In this document: positions 25,035 through 32,193 of the stretch, in pieces | Layout: every line of letters starts with the position of its first letter | Numbering within the stretch: the first letter of the stretch is position 1 | From: Flaviflexus sp. | GTDB taxonomy: Bacteria; Actinomycetota; Actinomycetes; Actinomycetales; Actinomycetaceae | NCBI GenBank assembly: GCA_030537635.1 | Contig: JAUNVM010000002.1 | Location: 3,602 to 40,033 of the forward strand | Direction of reading: 5' to 3' | Length of the DNA stretch: 36,432 bases | The notes under the pieces: generated by a model | The model's database searches: none | What the model was told of the DNA's origin: nothing | What the model saw: the letters and a program-made list of their open reading frames with translations, nothing else | Position numbers and translations under genes: made by a program

Positions 25035-26182
25035 AGTCGGGCCGCCAGCGGGGAGACAACCTGCTCGGGACGCAGCGCGGTGGCCGACAGCTGAAGGGCG
25101 CGGCGCTGATACTCGGCGCACAGCTCGCCATTGCCCGCGAGCTCGGCAATCGCTTCGGCGAGCCCCTCAGCATCCCCCGGCGCCACGTAGCGCACGGCGG
25201 AGCCGAGGATCTCCCGCTGGCTCGGAGTATCGGAGGTGATGACCGCGCAGCCCGCCGCCATCGACTGATACACCTTATTCGGGACGACCCGCCGGCCCTT
25301 CGGCGTGGTGCCGACGATGCCAAGGGAAATATCGTGGCTGGCCACCAGGTCGGGAAGCTCATTCGACTCCACCCAGTCAAGCCACGTGACCGGAGTATCT
25401 CCCAGGATCTCGCGCACCTGTGCCTCATCCTGACCCGTTCCCACGAGGGTGACCGGGGGCAGCTGGCCGCGCTCGTGGAGCAGGCGCAGCGCCCGAGCGA
25501 TGGTCGGGGTGCCCTGCAGCGGGGTGAATAGGCCGTAGAAGATGACCGAGCGCGCCTCGGCCGCCCCGCTGCCATGAGCATCAGCGCTCTTGATTTCCGC
25601 GGCGCCTTCAGGCCCCTCGGTGTGGGCAGCGCGGGCAGCCTGCCCGGCCGAAAGCCACTGCTCGGGGGCACCGACCGGAACGACGATGCCTTTGCGGTGC
25701 TGGCCGGCCGGCGCCATCAGTGCGTGATCGGGGGTGTCGTAAACGACGAGATCGGCGCACGCGTGGGCGAGCCGGTCGAGGGCCTCGAGGGCTCGGCCCA
25801 GCAGCGCGGAATTGGCCCCGCGATCCTTCGCGGTATCGGCGGCAAAGATGAGGTGATCGAGAACGATGGTGGACTTCGGGAAGAGGAGGCGGGCGAGCAC
25901 GACGTCAAAGTGACCGAGGTATCCGACGACCACGACATCGGGCGGCGAGGTGCGGTAGCGCTGGGCGCCCGCAATAAGGCGAAGCCAGGAGGAGCCCAGC
26001 TGACCAAAGAAGGCCGCCGCTCCGCGCGGCGAACGCAATGCGGCAACCCGCTCGGACGTGGACGAGCGCAGCGGCTCGTTCAGCTCGCGGACCGTGTGGC
26101 CGCGTCTGGCCAGGCCCTCGAGCAGAACCGCCACCCGGGGATGAGAAGCGGCCCGGTAGGTGCCAAAACCCAGGATTTTCAT
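25031..26182 (-). CDS. GT4-family glycosyltransferase
   Basis: This 383-residue GT-B enzyme has a Rossmann start KILGFGTYRAASHPRVAVLLEG's N-terminal pattern (residues 2-23), a linker at about 170-205, and a C-terminal nucleotide-sugar domain with VIFYGLFTPLQGTPTIARAL, VTLVGTGQDEAQVREIL and NKVYQSMAAGCAVITSD. An alanine-, glutamate- and glycine-rich insert sits between the domains. Sugar donor and acceptor cannot be told from the sequence. The start overlaps the upstream GT2 stop by 4 nt (ATGA), and its own stop overlaps the flippase-like gene. Confidence 0.82.
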   Translation of the reverse strand: MKILGFGTYRAASHPRVAVLLEGLARRGHTVRELNEPLRSSTSERVAALRSPRGAAAFFGQLGSSWLRLIAGAQRYRTSPPDVVVVGYLGHFDVVLARLLFPKSTIVLDHLIFAADTAKDRGANSALLGRALEALDRLAHACADLVVYDTPDHALMAPAGQHRKGIVVPVGAPEQWLSAGQAARAAHTEGPEGAAEIKSADAHGSGAAEARSVIFYGLFTPLQGTPTIARALRLLHERGQLPPVTLVGTGQDEAQVREILGDTPVTWLDWVESNELPDLVASHDISLGIVGTTPKGRRVVPNKVYQSMAAGCAVITSDTPSQREILGSAVRYVAPGDAEGLAEAIAELAGNGELCAEYQRRALQLSATALRPEQVVSPLAARL

Positions 26183-27252
26183 TCGCCCGCAGTCTGATCG
26201 GCGCCGCCCTGGGGCGGCTGGGGCGGGACCTGATCGGAGGGATGATCACCTTCCCGCTCGGCGGCCAGCCGGGCTCGGTGAGCATCGGCCTCGGTTTCGG
26301 CGAGGTGGGGGCGGACCCCGAACTGGATCTCCTTGAGCCGTTCCAGGGAGTCTTCCAGCAGCACGCGATTGGTGCGCAGCAGATCGGCAATGACAAGGAG
26401 GGCGAGGCACAGCAGCCCACCCACGATCATCGAGGAGCCAAAAATGAGGGACTGGACGTGGCCTCCACCGGCGCCCTGAAGGAAGTAGATGAAGAAGCGA
26501 ATGAAGGGAATGATGCCCGCCAGCAGCATGAGCCCACCCAGCCAGCCGAGGATGACATAGGGCTTGAACATGAGGAAGGACCGGATGATCGCGAGCCCGG
26601 ACTTGAACATGTGCTGCCAGATGTTCTTAAAGAGCCGGGATTCGCGGGTCTTCGGATTCGTCGTGATCGGCACCGAGGCGATCCGCAGGCGTTTATTGCC
26701 CGCCTGAATGATCGTCTCCATGCAGTAGGAGAACTGGGTGACGACGTTGAGGCGGTAGAGCGCGGCGCGCGAGTAGGCGCGAAAGCCCGAGGCGGCATCC
26801 GGCAGCCTTGTTCCGGCCGCGAGGTTGACCACCCGGGAGCCGACGTTCTGCATGAGCTTCTTGAAGGCGGAGAAGTGCGCAATCTTCGAGGTCTGCCGGT
26901 CGGCGATGACGATATCGGCCTCGCCGGCCACGATGGGAGCAACGAGATCTCCGATCCGCTCCTGCGGATACTGATTGTCCCCGTCGGTGTTGATGACAAT
27001 GTCGGCGCCGTGGGCTAGCGCATAGTCGACGCCGTCGCGAAAGGACCGAGCCAGGCCCATGTTGCGCGAATGCTTGACGAAATGCGTGACGCCATAGGAT
27101 TCGGCAACCTCGATCGTCCGGTCCGATGAGCCATCATCGATAATGAGGATCTCCAGCTCATCCACGCCGGGAATGTCCCGGGGAATCGATTCGAGAACGA
27201 GGGGGAGCGTTTTCTCCTCATTCAAACAAGGAACCTGAACAAAAACCTTCAT
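26179..27252 (-). CDS. Polyprenyl-phosphate glycosyltransferase (GT2, DPM/GtrB-like)
   Basis: This 357-residue enzyme has a GT2 domain (about 3-220) with VPCLNEEKTLPLVL, LIIDDGSSDRT (36-46) and the catalytic NTDGDNQYPQE (88-98), as in dolichyl-phosphate mannose synthase and GtrB-like enzymes that load a sugar onto polyprenyl phosphate. Two membrane helices follow (about 232-258 and 269-292), then a soluble tail rich in Pro, Gln and Glu. ATG 27252 has GGAG 5 nt upstream and a consensus TATAAT promoter. It is the first gene of the operon, so the lipid-linked sugar is probably the substrate of the later membrane proteins. Confidence 0.87.
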   Translation of the reverse strand: MKVFVQVPCLNEEKTLPLVLESIPRDIPGVDELEILIIDDGSSDRTIEVAESYGVTHFVKHSRNMGLARSFRDGVDYALAHGADIVINTDGDNQYPQERIGDLVAPIVAGEADIVIADRQTSKIAHFSAFKKLMQNVGSRVVNLAAGTRLPDAASGFRAYSRAALYRLNVVTQFSYCMETIIQAGNKRLRIASVPITTNPKTRESRLFKNIWQHMFKSGLAIIRSFLMFKPYVILGWLGGLMLLAGIIPFIRFFIYFLQGAGGGHVQSLIFGSSMIVGGLLCLALLVIADLLRTNRVLLEDSLERLKEIQFGVRPHLAETEADAHRARLAAEREGDHPSDQVPPQPPQGGADQTAGE

Positions 27253-27281
27253 GCTTACTCCGTAGATGGTGATCCCGCTCG

Positions 27282-27309
27282 ATTATAGGGTGAACCGTTG
27301 CGCGGGTAA
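27282..27309 (-). promoter_or_regulatory. Promoter of the glycan operon
   Basis: A perfect TATAAT (27287-27282) lies about 30 nt upstream of the first operon start; TTACCC (27309-27304), 16 nt before it, is a weak -35. The expected leader is about 22 nt with a GGAG ribosome-binding site. Confidence 0.6.
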
Positions 27310-27345
27310 GGAGGTGCCGCCCAGCTCACATCGTGCCGGTGGTGA

Positions 27346-27376
27346 ACGGATGGGCCACACGCGGTGGCCCATCCGT
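27346..27376 (-). terminator. Strong hairpin after the S9 peptidase gene
   Basis: A perfect 13-bp stem (27346-27358 with 27364-27376) and 5-nt loop lies 20 nt beyond the S9 peptidase stop. There is no T-run on the minus strand. It should separate this gene from the downstream glycan operon. Confidence 0.6.
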
Positions 27377-27396
27377 CCTTCTCCGGCGGTTATTGA

Positions 27397-29319
27397 TTAG
27401 CCGAGCAGCCGAGGCCGCTCGAAGGTCTTTCCGCAAACATGCTGGTCAAGGAATGAAAGGAACGTTTCATACCAGACCAGAGCATTCTGGGGCTGAGTAA
27501 TCCAATGTCCCTCATCGGGGAAGTAAAGGAACTTGTGACCACTCGCCTTGGAATCACGCTGTAGTGCATGCCACAGGGCATGCCCCTGAGAAATGGGAAC
27601 CCGATAATCCCGGTCTCCGTGGATCACGAGCATGGGCACCTCGATGCTGGCGGCGAATCTGTGCGGGGAGTAGAGCGCCTCCTGGGTGGGGCTCATCCAC
27701 TCGAACCACGAGCCGTTATCGGTCGTCCTGCCCATCATGCCGATATCCCACAGCGAGGCGTGGGTGACGATGGCGCGGAACCGGTCGCCGGTGTGCCCGG
27801 CCACCCAGTTCGCCATGTATCCGCCGTACGAGCCGCCGGCAAAACCGGTGCGGGAGGCGTCGATGTCCGCGCGCTGCTCGGTGGCGTCGGTGAGGGCCAT
27901 GATGTCGGTGAAGGGGGCGTCCCCGATCGCATCATTGCCCCGATCGATCATCGCCTGGCCATATCCCGTCGAGATCGCCGGATCGGGCAGCAGTACGGCA
28001 TATCCGCGGTCCGTGAACGGGCCCGGATTCCAGCGCCACGTCCACGCATTCCACGAGCCCCACGGGCCGCCGTGGGCGAAGACAATGAGCGGGGCCCCAC
28101 CATCCGGCACCTCCTCGGGCAGACACAGCCAGGCCCGCAGGGCGGTGCCATCCTCGGCGGTCGCCTCGACCTCGGTGAGCTTCGCCGGGCTGGTGAGCGC
28201 GGGGGCGGGCGAGGCAAGCTCGCGCACCTCCTCGCAGACACTGACCGGGACGGGTGCGGAGGTGATCGAGGAGCGCACCGCGTACAGCTGGCCGCCATTG
28301 ACGAGGAGATTCGTGTAGGCATAGTCATCGTCGGTGACGAGCGAAACGGCGCCGGTGCCGGTCTCGTACCGGTAGATCGAGCAGCGCCCGCGCCGGGCGG
28401 CAGTGAAGTAGAGAGTCTCGTCATCGGCCCACGCATAGTCTTCGGGCCAGTCATCAAAATCGGGGCGGATCCGGCTGGTGGGATCATCGAGGCTCACCAC
28501 CTCCATCCAGCACGCCAGCGGCTCACCATCCCGGTTGCCGCGGGCGGCGGTGACGACGACCGAGCTGCCGGAGGGGCTGATTGGGCCAACTCGATACGAC
28601 GTGGTGCCCTCGGGAGCATCGCTGAGCAGGACTTCCTCGGGCTCCCGGTCGGCAAAGACCCGGTAGATCGAGGTGAAGCGGTCCATGCCTGCCCGCCGGG
28701 AGACGGTGACGAGGACGATCGTGCCATCCTCGCTCACCGACATCGACTCCAGGCGGCCCTCCGGGCAGCGCCACCGGGTGAGCTCGAGCCGGTCGGCCGG
28801 AGAGCTGAACAGGGCGGGCTCGCCCGGGCCCAGATCGTGATCCCAATACCTCGTGGGGAAGTCCTCGTGGAGGATACCGCTCACCTTGAGTTCGGCCCGT
28901 TCGGCGCGAATCTTCGCCTCGTCCTCCTCATCCTCTGCCCCGGGGAGGGCATCGGCGATGAGGAAGAGAGTATCGCCGGCGGCAACGAGGGAACTGATGG
29001 CGCCCCGGCGCCGGCCGAGCACTCGGGCTTCACCGCGCTCGGGCAGCACCCACAGGGCCTGCTCGCCCTCCTCCCCCTCCTTGTCAGGGCGCTTGGAGGT
29101 GAAGTAGATGTCGCCACTTTGCCCCACGGCGAGCAGGGACTCCCCCTCGACCGAGGTGGTCAGCCGGCGGGGCCGGTCCTCGCCCAGCTCATGCAGGGAG
29201 GTGACATAGGAGTCTTTCTTCGTCGACAGGGATTGAACGGCGGCGATCACCGGGCCCTGACGGCGTGCTTGCAGGCCGATGAGGCGCGGGGTGGAAATAA
29301 GAGTGCTCACATAGTCCAT
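27397..29319 (-). CDS. S9 family (prolyl oligopeptidase-like) serine peptidase
   Basis: This 640-residue protein has an N-terminal beta-propeller-like half (about 1-375) and a C-terminal alpha/beta-hydrolase peptidase domain. The nucleophile S497 sits in GGSYGGYM, the acid is probably D571 in HGDRDYRVP, and H605 is in DEGHWI, the complete triad of acyl-aminoacyl-peptidase/DPP-like S9 enzymes. No signal peptide is seen, so it likely trims short peptides in the cytoplasm. ATG 29319 (MDYVSTL) is preceded by a TAGGAT box 7 nt upstream, suggesting a leaderless mRNA. The flanking glycan genes give no clue to a specific role. Confidence 0.92.
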   Translation of the reverse strand: MDYVSTLISTPRLIGLQARRQGPVIAAVQSLSTKKDSYVTSLHELGEDRPRRLTTSVEGESLLAVGQSGDIYFTSKRPDKEGEEGEQALWVLPERGEARVLGRRRGAISSLVAAGDTLFLIADALPGAEDEEDEAKIRAERAELKVSGILHEDFPTRYWDHDLGPGEPALFSSPADRLELTRWRCPEGRLESMSVSEDGTIVLVTVSRRAGMDRFTSIYRVFADREPEEVLLSDAPEGTTSYRVGPISPSGSSVVVTAARGNRDGEPLACWMEVVSLDDPTSRIRPDFDDWPEDYAWADDETLYFTAARRGRCSIYRYETGTGAVSLVTDDDYAYTNLLVNGGQLYAVRSSITSAPVPVSVCEEVRELASPAPALTSPAKLTEVEATAEDGTALRAWLCLPEEVPDGGAPLIVFAHGGPWGSWNAWTWRWNPGPFTDRGYAVLLPDPAISTGYGQAMIDRGNDAIGDAPFTDIMALTDATEQRADIDASRTGFAGGSYGGYMANWVAGHTGDRFRAIVTHASLWDIGMMGRTTDNGSWFEWMSPTQEALYSPHRFAASIEVPMLVIHGDRDYRVPISQGHALWHALQRDSKASGHKFLYFPDEGHWITQPQNALVWYETFLSFLDQHVCGKTFERPRLLG

Positions 29320-29371
29320 AACTCCGATCCTAGTGCGGGCACGTACCCGGCCAGCAGATATACTCGCCTCT
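29320..29371. promoter_or_regulatory. 52-nt divergent promoter region, both sides leaderless-like
   Basis: On the minus strand TAGGAT (29332-29327) is 7 nt from the peptidase ATG. On the plus strand TATACT (29359-29364) is 7 nt from the membrane-protein ATG at 29372. No clear -35 is seen on either side, and the plus-strand start has no Shine-Dalgarno. Confidence 0.5.
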
Positions 29372-30580
29372 ATGAAGCTCCTTCGGTCCGATGCGCTCGC
29401 GTTGACGGCCCTGATTTTCATCACCGCCCTCCTCGGGGTTCGAGGAATCTTCTCCCTCGCCGGCAGCGCGCATCTCTCCGAGCTCGCCACCTACGCCTCC
29501 GTGTCCGATCTGGCGCATGCTCATGAGGCGAAGGTCATCACCCCGGGTGATGTGGCCAGCTGGGTCAGCTCCACCGAGAATGCCTGGTGCTTCCGGGAGC
29601 TCCCCGAGGGCGCCGATCCCGAGACCTTCCGCAGCATCGGCGCCAATCTCAGCCCGAACTGGACCAGCCCCGCCTATCTTCTCCTCGCCCGCCTCGGCGC
29701 CTCGGCTTTCGCCGCTCTCGGGGCCGGCGGATTAACCGCGCTGCGGCTGGCCACCCTCGCCCTGTTCTGCCTCGCCACCGGCCTCGTCTACGTGGCCCTG
29801 CGAGCCTGGGGTGCCCGACCGGTCGCGGCGGGTTCTCTCGGCATTATCGCACTCGCCTGGCTGCCGCTCACCACTCTTGCCACGAGTGCGGGAACGGCTG
29901 TCGTCGGCCTCATCGGTGCTGCCATCGGAGCCCTGGTTCTCTCCCGCCCGCAGCTGAGCTGGCCCAGCGCATTCGGGGCGGGACTCCTCATCGCCGCCCT
30001 CAGCCCCCTCGCCGGCCTCGTCTTCACGATTGTCGTGGCCGGCTTCGCTGCCCGCCGGAGTCTCTCCCCCGCCCATCTCGCCGCCGCGGCCGCCGGCACC
30101 GTCCTTGCCGTCTGGCGCCTCACCATCATCGTTGGCGCGGCTCCCGGAGACCGGGCTCTCATGCCGGGCGGGCGGGAGTTCACCCACTTCCTCTACTTCG
30201 TGGCCTCCACCCCGCTCATCTCCCCCTCGGGCATCCACCATCCCCTCGGCACCATTCCCTGGCTGGCGCTGGGCCGCCTCGCCGCCTATGCCCTGCTCGC
30301 CGCCCCGGTCCTTGCCCTGCTGCTCGGACGCGGCCGCGAGCGCACCCTGGGGGCCGGCACCCTGGCCGCTTTCATCGCGACCCCGGCGCTGGTTGAGATG
30401 TACCTGTACACCCGGGATCTTGGCCTGGAGGGCGGCCGGATGGAGCTCACCGCCCCGCTTATCCCGTTCCTGCTGACCTGTCTCGCCCTCCTTCTCCCGC
30501 GCGGCAGGCGCACCGATCTTGTCCTCGTGGCATGCGCCGCCCTCACGACGCTCGTTCTCGCCTGGTCGTTGAGCAGGTAG
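29372..30580 (+). CDS. Polytopic membrane protein, unrecognised family
   Basis: This 402-residue protein has a signal-anchor-like first helix (about 9-30), an outer loop to about residue 95 containing LSPNWTSPAYLLLARLG, and eight or so further membrane helices. The layout of first helix, long outer loop, then aromatic-rich motif before the second helix resembles GT-C/DUF2142 proteins, but the usual acidic residues after helix 1 are not obvious. I do not recognise a named family. It ends 5 nt before the DUF2142-like gene, so the two are probably co-expressed from the leaderless start at 29372. Confidence 0.75.
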   Translation: MKLLRSDALALTALIFITALLGVRGIFSLAGSAHLSELATYASVSDLAHAHEAKVITPGDVASWVSSTENAWCFRELPEGADPETFRSIGANLSPNWTSPAYLLLARLGASAFAALGAGGLTALRLATLALFCLATGLVYVALRAWGARPVAAGSLGIIALAWLPLTTLATSAGTAVVGLIGAAIGALVLSRPQLSWPSAFGAGLLIAALSPLAGLVFTIVVAGFAARRSLSPAHLAAAAAGTVLAVWRLTIIVGAAPGDRALMPGGREFTHFLYFVASTPLISPSGIHHPLGTIPWLALGRLAAYALLAAPVLALLLGRGRERTLGAGTLAAFIATPALVEMYLYTRDLGLEGGRMELTAPLIPFLLTCLALLLPRGRRTDLVLVACAALTTLVLAWSLSR

Positions 30581-30585
30581 GAGTG

Positions 30586-32052
30586 ATGATGACCCAGGAT
30601 TCCCAGCCCTCCCCGCGCCCCGAGAGCCCCGACTCCGGGTCCGTCTCGGCTCCCGGCTCGGCGCCCCATTCGACGTCTGTCTCGGCTCCCGGCCCGGGCT
30701 CTTCCGGTGAGCGCGGCAGCGGGCTGTTTTTTGCGAGCCTGCGGGGTGTCAGCCGGCCGTGGCGGGCGATTGATCTCGCGATCATTCTCGGCATCTTCCT
30801 CGTCACTATCGGGATAGCTGTTCCGGGAATCCTCGGCTATCGGGGGGTGTCTCCCATCGACGAGATCACCCACTTTGACTATGCGTACAAACTTGCGGTG
30901 GACCATCACATCCCCGCCGCGGTGGAACCGTTATCGGACGAGGCGCTCTCGGAGTGGGCGTGCCGCCCCTCGGGGTGGACGAGTGAGGAGCTGTGCGATC
31001 TGGCGGAAACCGGCGAGGCCGACACCGAGGAGTTTCCGGCCGTCGGGCTCAACTACAACGGCTTTCATCCGCCCCTGTACTACTTCATCACCGGATGGAT
31101 CGGCCGCGCCCTGTCCGCCCTCACTCCCCTGACGCTCTTTGCGGCCATGCGGGTCGGCTCGGCGGTGTGGCTGGCCGCGGGCCTGTCGGCGTGTTATCTC
31201 GTCGTGTCTCGCCACTCCAGCCGGGCGCTGGGACTGGCCGCGGCGGCTCTCATCGGTTCCACCCCCGCCGTCTCCGCCTTCGCCTTCATTGTCAGCCCCG
31301 ACTCCACCGCGGCCCTCGCGGGGGCGGCCGCCTTGTTCGTTGCGCTTGCCGCCAGCCCGCCCATCCTCGCCGCCGGCTTGCTCGCCTTTGTTATTGCCTC
31401 CACCAAGCTGCTCCTTGCCATCGGCATTCTCTGTGTTTCCGGCGTTCTCTTCCTCACCGCGCCGTGGCGAGCGCAGGACCGGGGGCGCTGGGCTCTCGTT
31501 CTGCCCTCCGCGCTGGCGGGAACCGCCGCGTCCGCCCTGATCTCTCGCCTGCTCACCCGGTGGGCTGGGCCGTCTTTGCCCAACCCGATTCTCGGGGTGT
31601 CGACAAGGCCGGCCGAGGGCGAGTTCGTGCGCCCGATCCTCAACATGATCGGCCAGAATGCGTCACTCGCGCGGCCTTACTGGTTCCCGGACGATCTCGA
31701 TTCGCCGTTCACCCAGCTGGTGACCAACCTGTTCGTACCCCTCGTTCTCGCCGCTCCCATCCTCGCGCTGGCGAGGCGGCGCTGGCCCATGGTGGTGGCG
31801 GGGCTGTCCCTGCTCGCCGGGATGCTCTTCACCCCGGTCGTCATTCAGATCCGTGAGCTTCTTACCCACGGTCTTTACTTCCCCATTATTGTCTCGCGCT
31901 ACTCCATTGTTTTCCTCCCCTTCGCGCTCGCACTGGCGCTGCTCGCCTTACGCGATCGGGAGAAAACCGTGCCGGTGGCGCTCACCGCCGGCGGCATCGG
32001 CGTCCTCCTTCTTGCCCTGCACGCCGTCGGGCTCGTCCATCACTTGCTCTAG
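30586..32052 (+). CDS. DUF2142-like polytopic membrane protein
   Basis: This 488-residue protein begins with a 60-residue cytoplasmic tail rich in Pro, Ser and Gly, then a helix (about 62-86) followed by SPIDEITHFDYAYKL (DE-x2-H at 92-96) and, after an outer loop, NYNGFHPPLYYF (HPPLYY at 161-166). These are the paired DUF2142/GT-C signatures; about ten helices follow. It is more distant from the two copies at 19765-24111 than they are from each other. Starts at 30586 and 30589 are both possible after AGGAG. It is a candidate lipid-sugar-using transferase; substrate unknown. Confidence 0.78.
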   Translation: MMTQDSQPSPRPESPDSGSVSAPGSAPHSTSVSAPGPGSSGERGSGLFFASLRGVSRPWRAIDLAIILGIFLVTIGIAVPGILGYRGVSPIDEITHFDYAYKLAVDHHIPAAVEPLSDEALSEWACRPSGWTSEELCDLAETGEADTEEFPAVGLNYNGFHPPLYYFITGWIGRALSALTPLTLFAAMRVGSAVWLAAGLSACYLVVSRHSSRALGLAAAALIGSTPAVSAFAFIVSPDSTAALAGAAALFVALAASPPILAAGLLAFVIASTKLLLAIGILCVSGVLFLTAPWRAQDRGRWALVLPSALAGTAASALISRLLTRWAGPSLPNPILGVSTRPAEGEFVRPILNMIGQNASLARPYWFPDDLDSPFTQLVTNLFVPLVLAAPILALARRRWPMVVAGLSLLAGMLFTPVVIQIRELLTHGLYFPIIVSRYSIVFLPFALALALLALRDREKTVPVALTAGGIGVLLLALHAVGLVHHLL

Positions 32053-32146
32053 CAGCCCCATCACCGGCTCGAGCACCGCCGGGGGCAACGCCCGGGCACG
32101 TCCGCGGATGTGGGCGTGGCCGAGAGGCTCCGAGCTAAGGCACGTG

Positions 32147-32174
32147 CCCCGAGTCCGGCCGGTGAGGCTCGGGG
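32147..32174. terminator. Possible hairpin between convergent genes
   Basis: CCCCGAG (32147-32153) and CTCGGGG (32168-32174) pair over a 14-nt loop that itself contains CCGGCCGG. An 8-bp inverted repeat (32094-32101 with 32142-32149) lies beside it. No T-run; tentative terminator for the DUF2142-like gene or the tandem GT4 gene. Confidence 0.35.
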
Positions 32175-32193
32175 GCCAGACAGCCCGCCCGGC

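Noticed and set aside
27568..29526. 652-codon open frame on the plus strand opposite the S9 peptidase
   Set aside because: The minus strand carries the complete catalytic triad in frame; the plus-strand translation has no recognisable fold.
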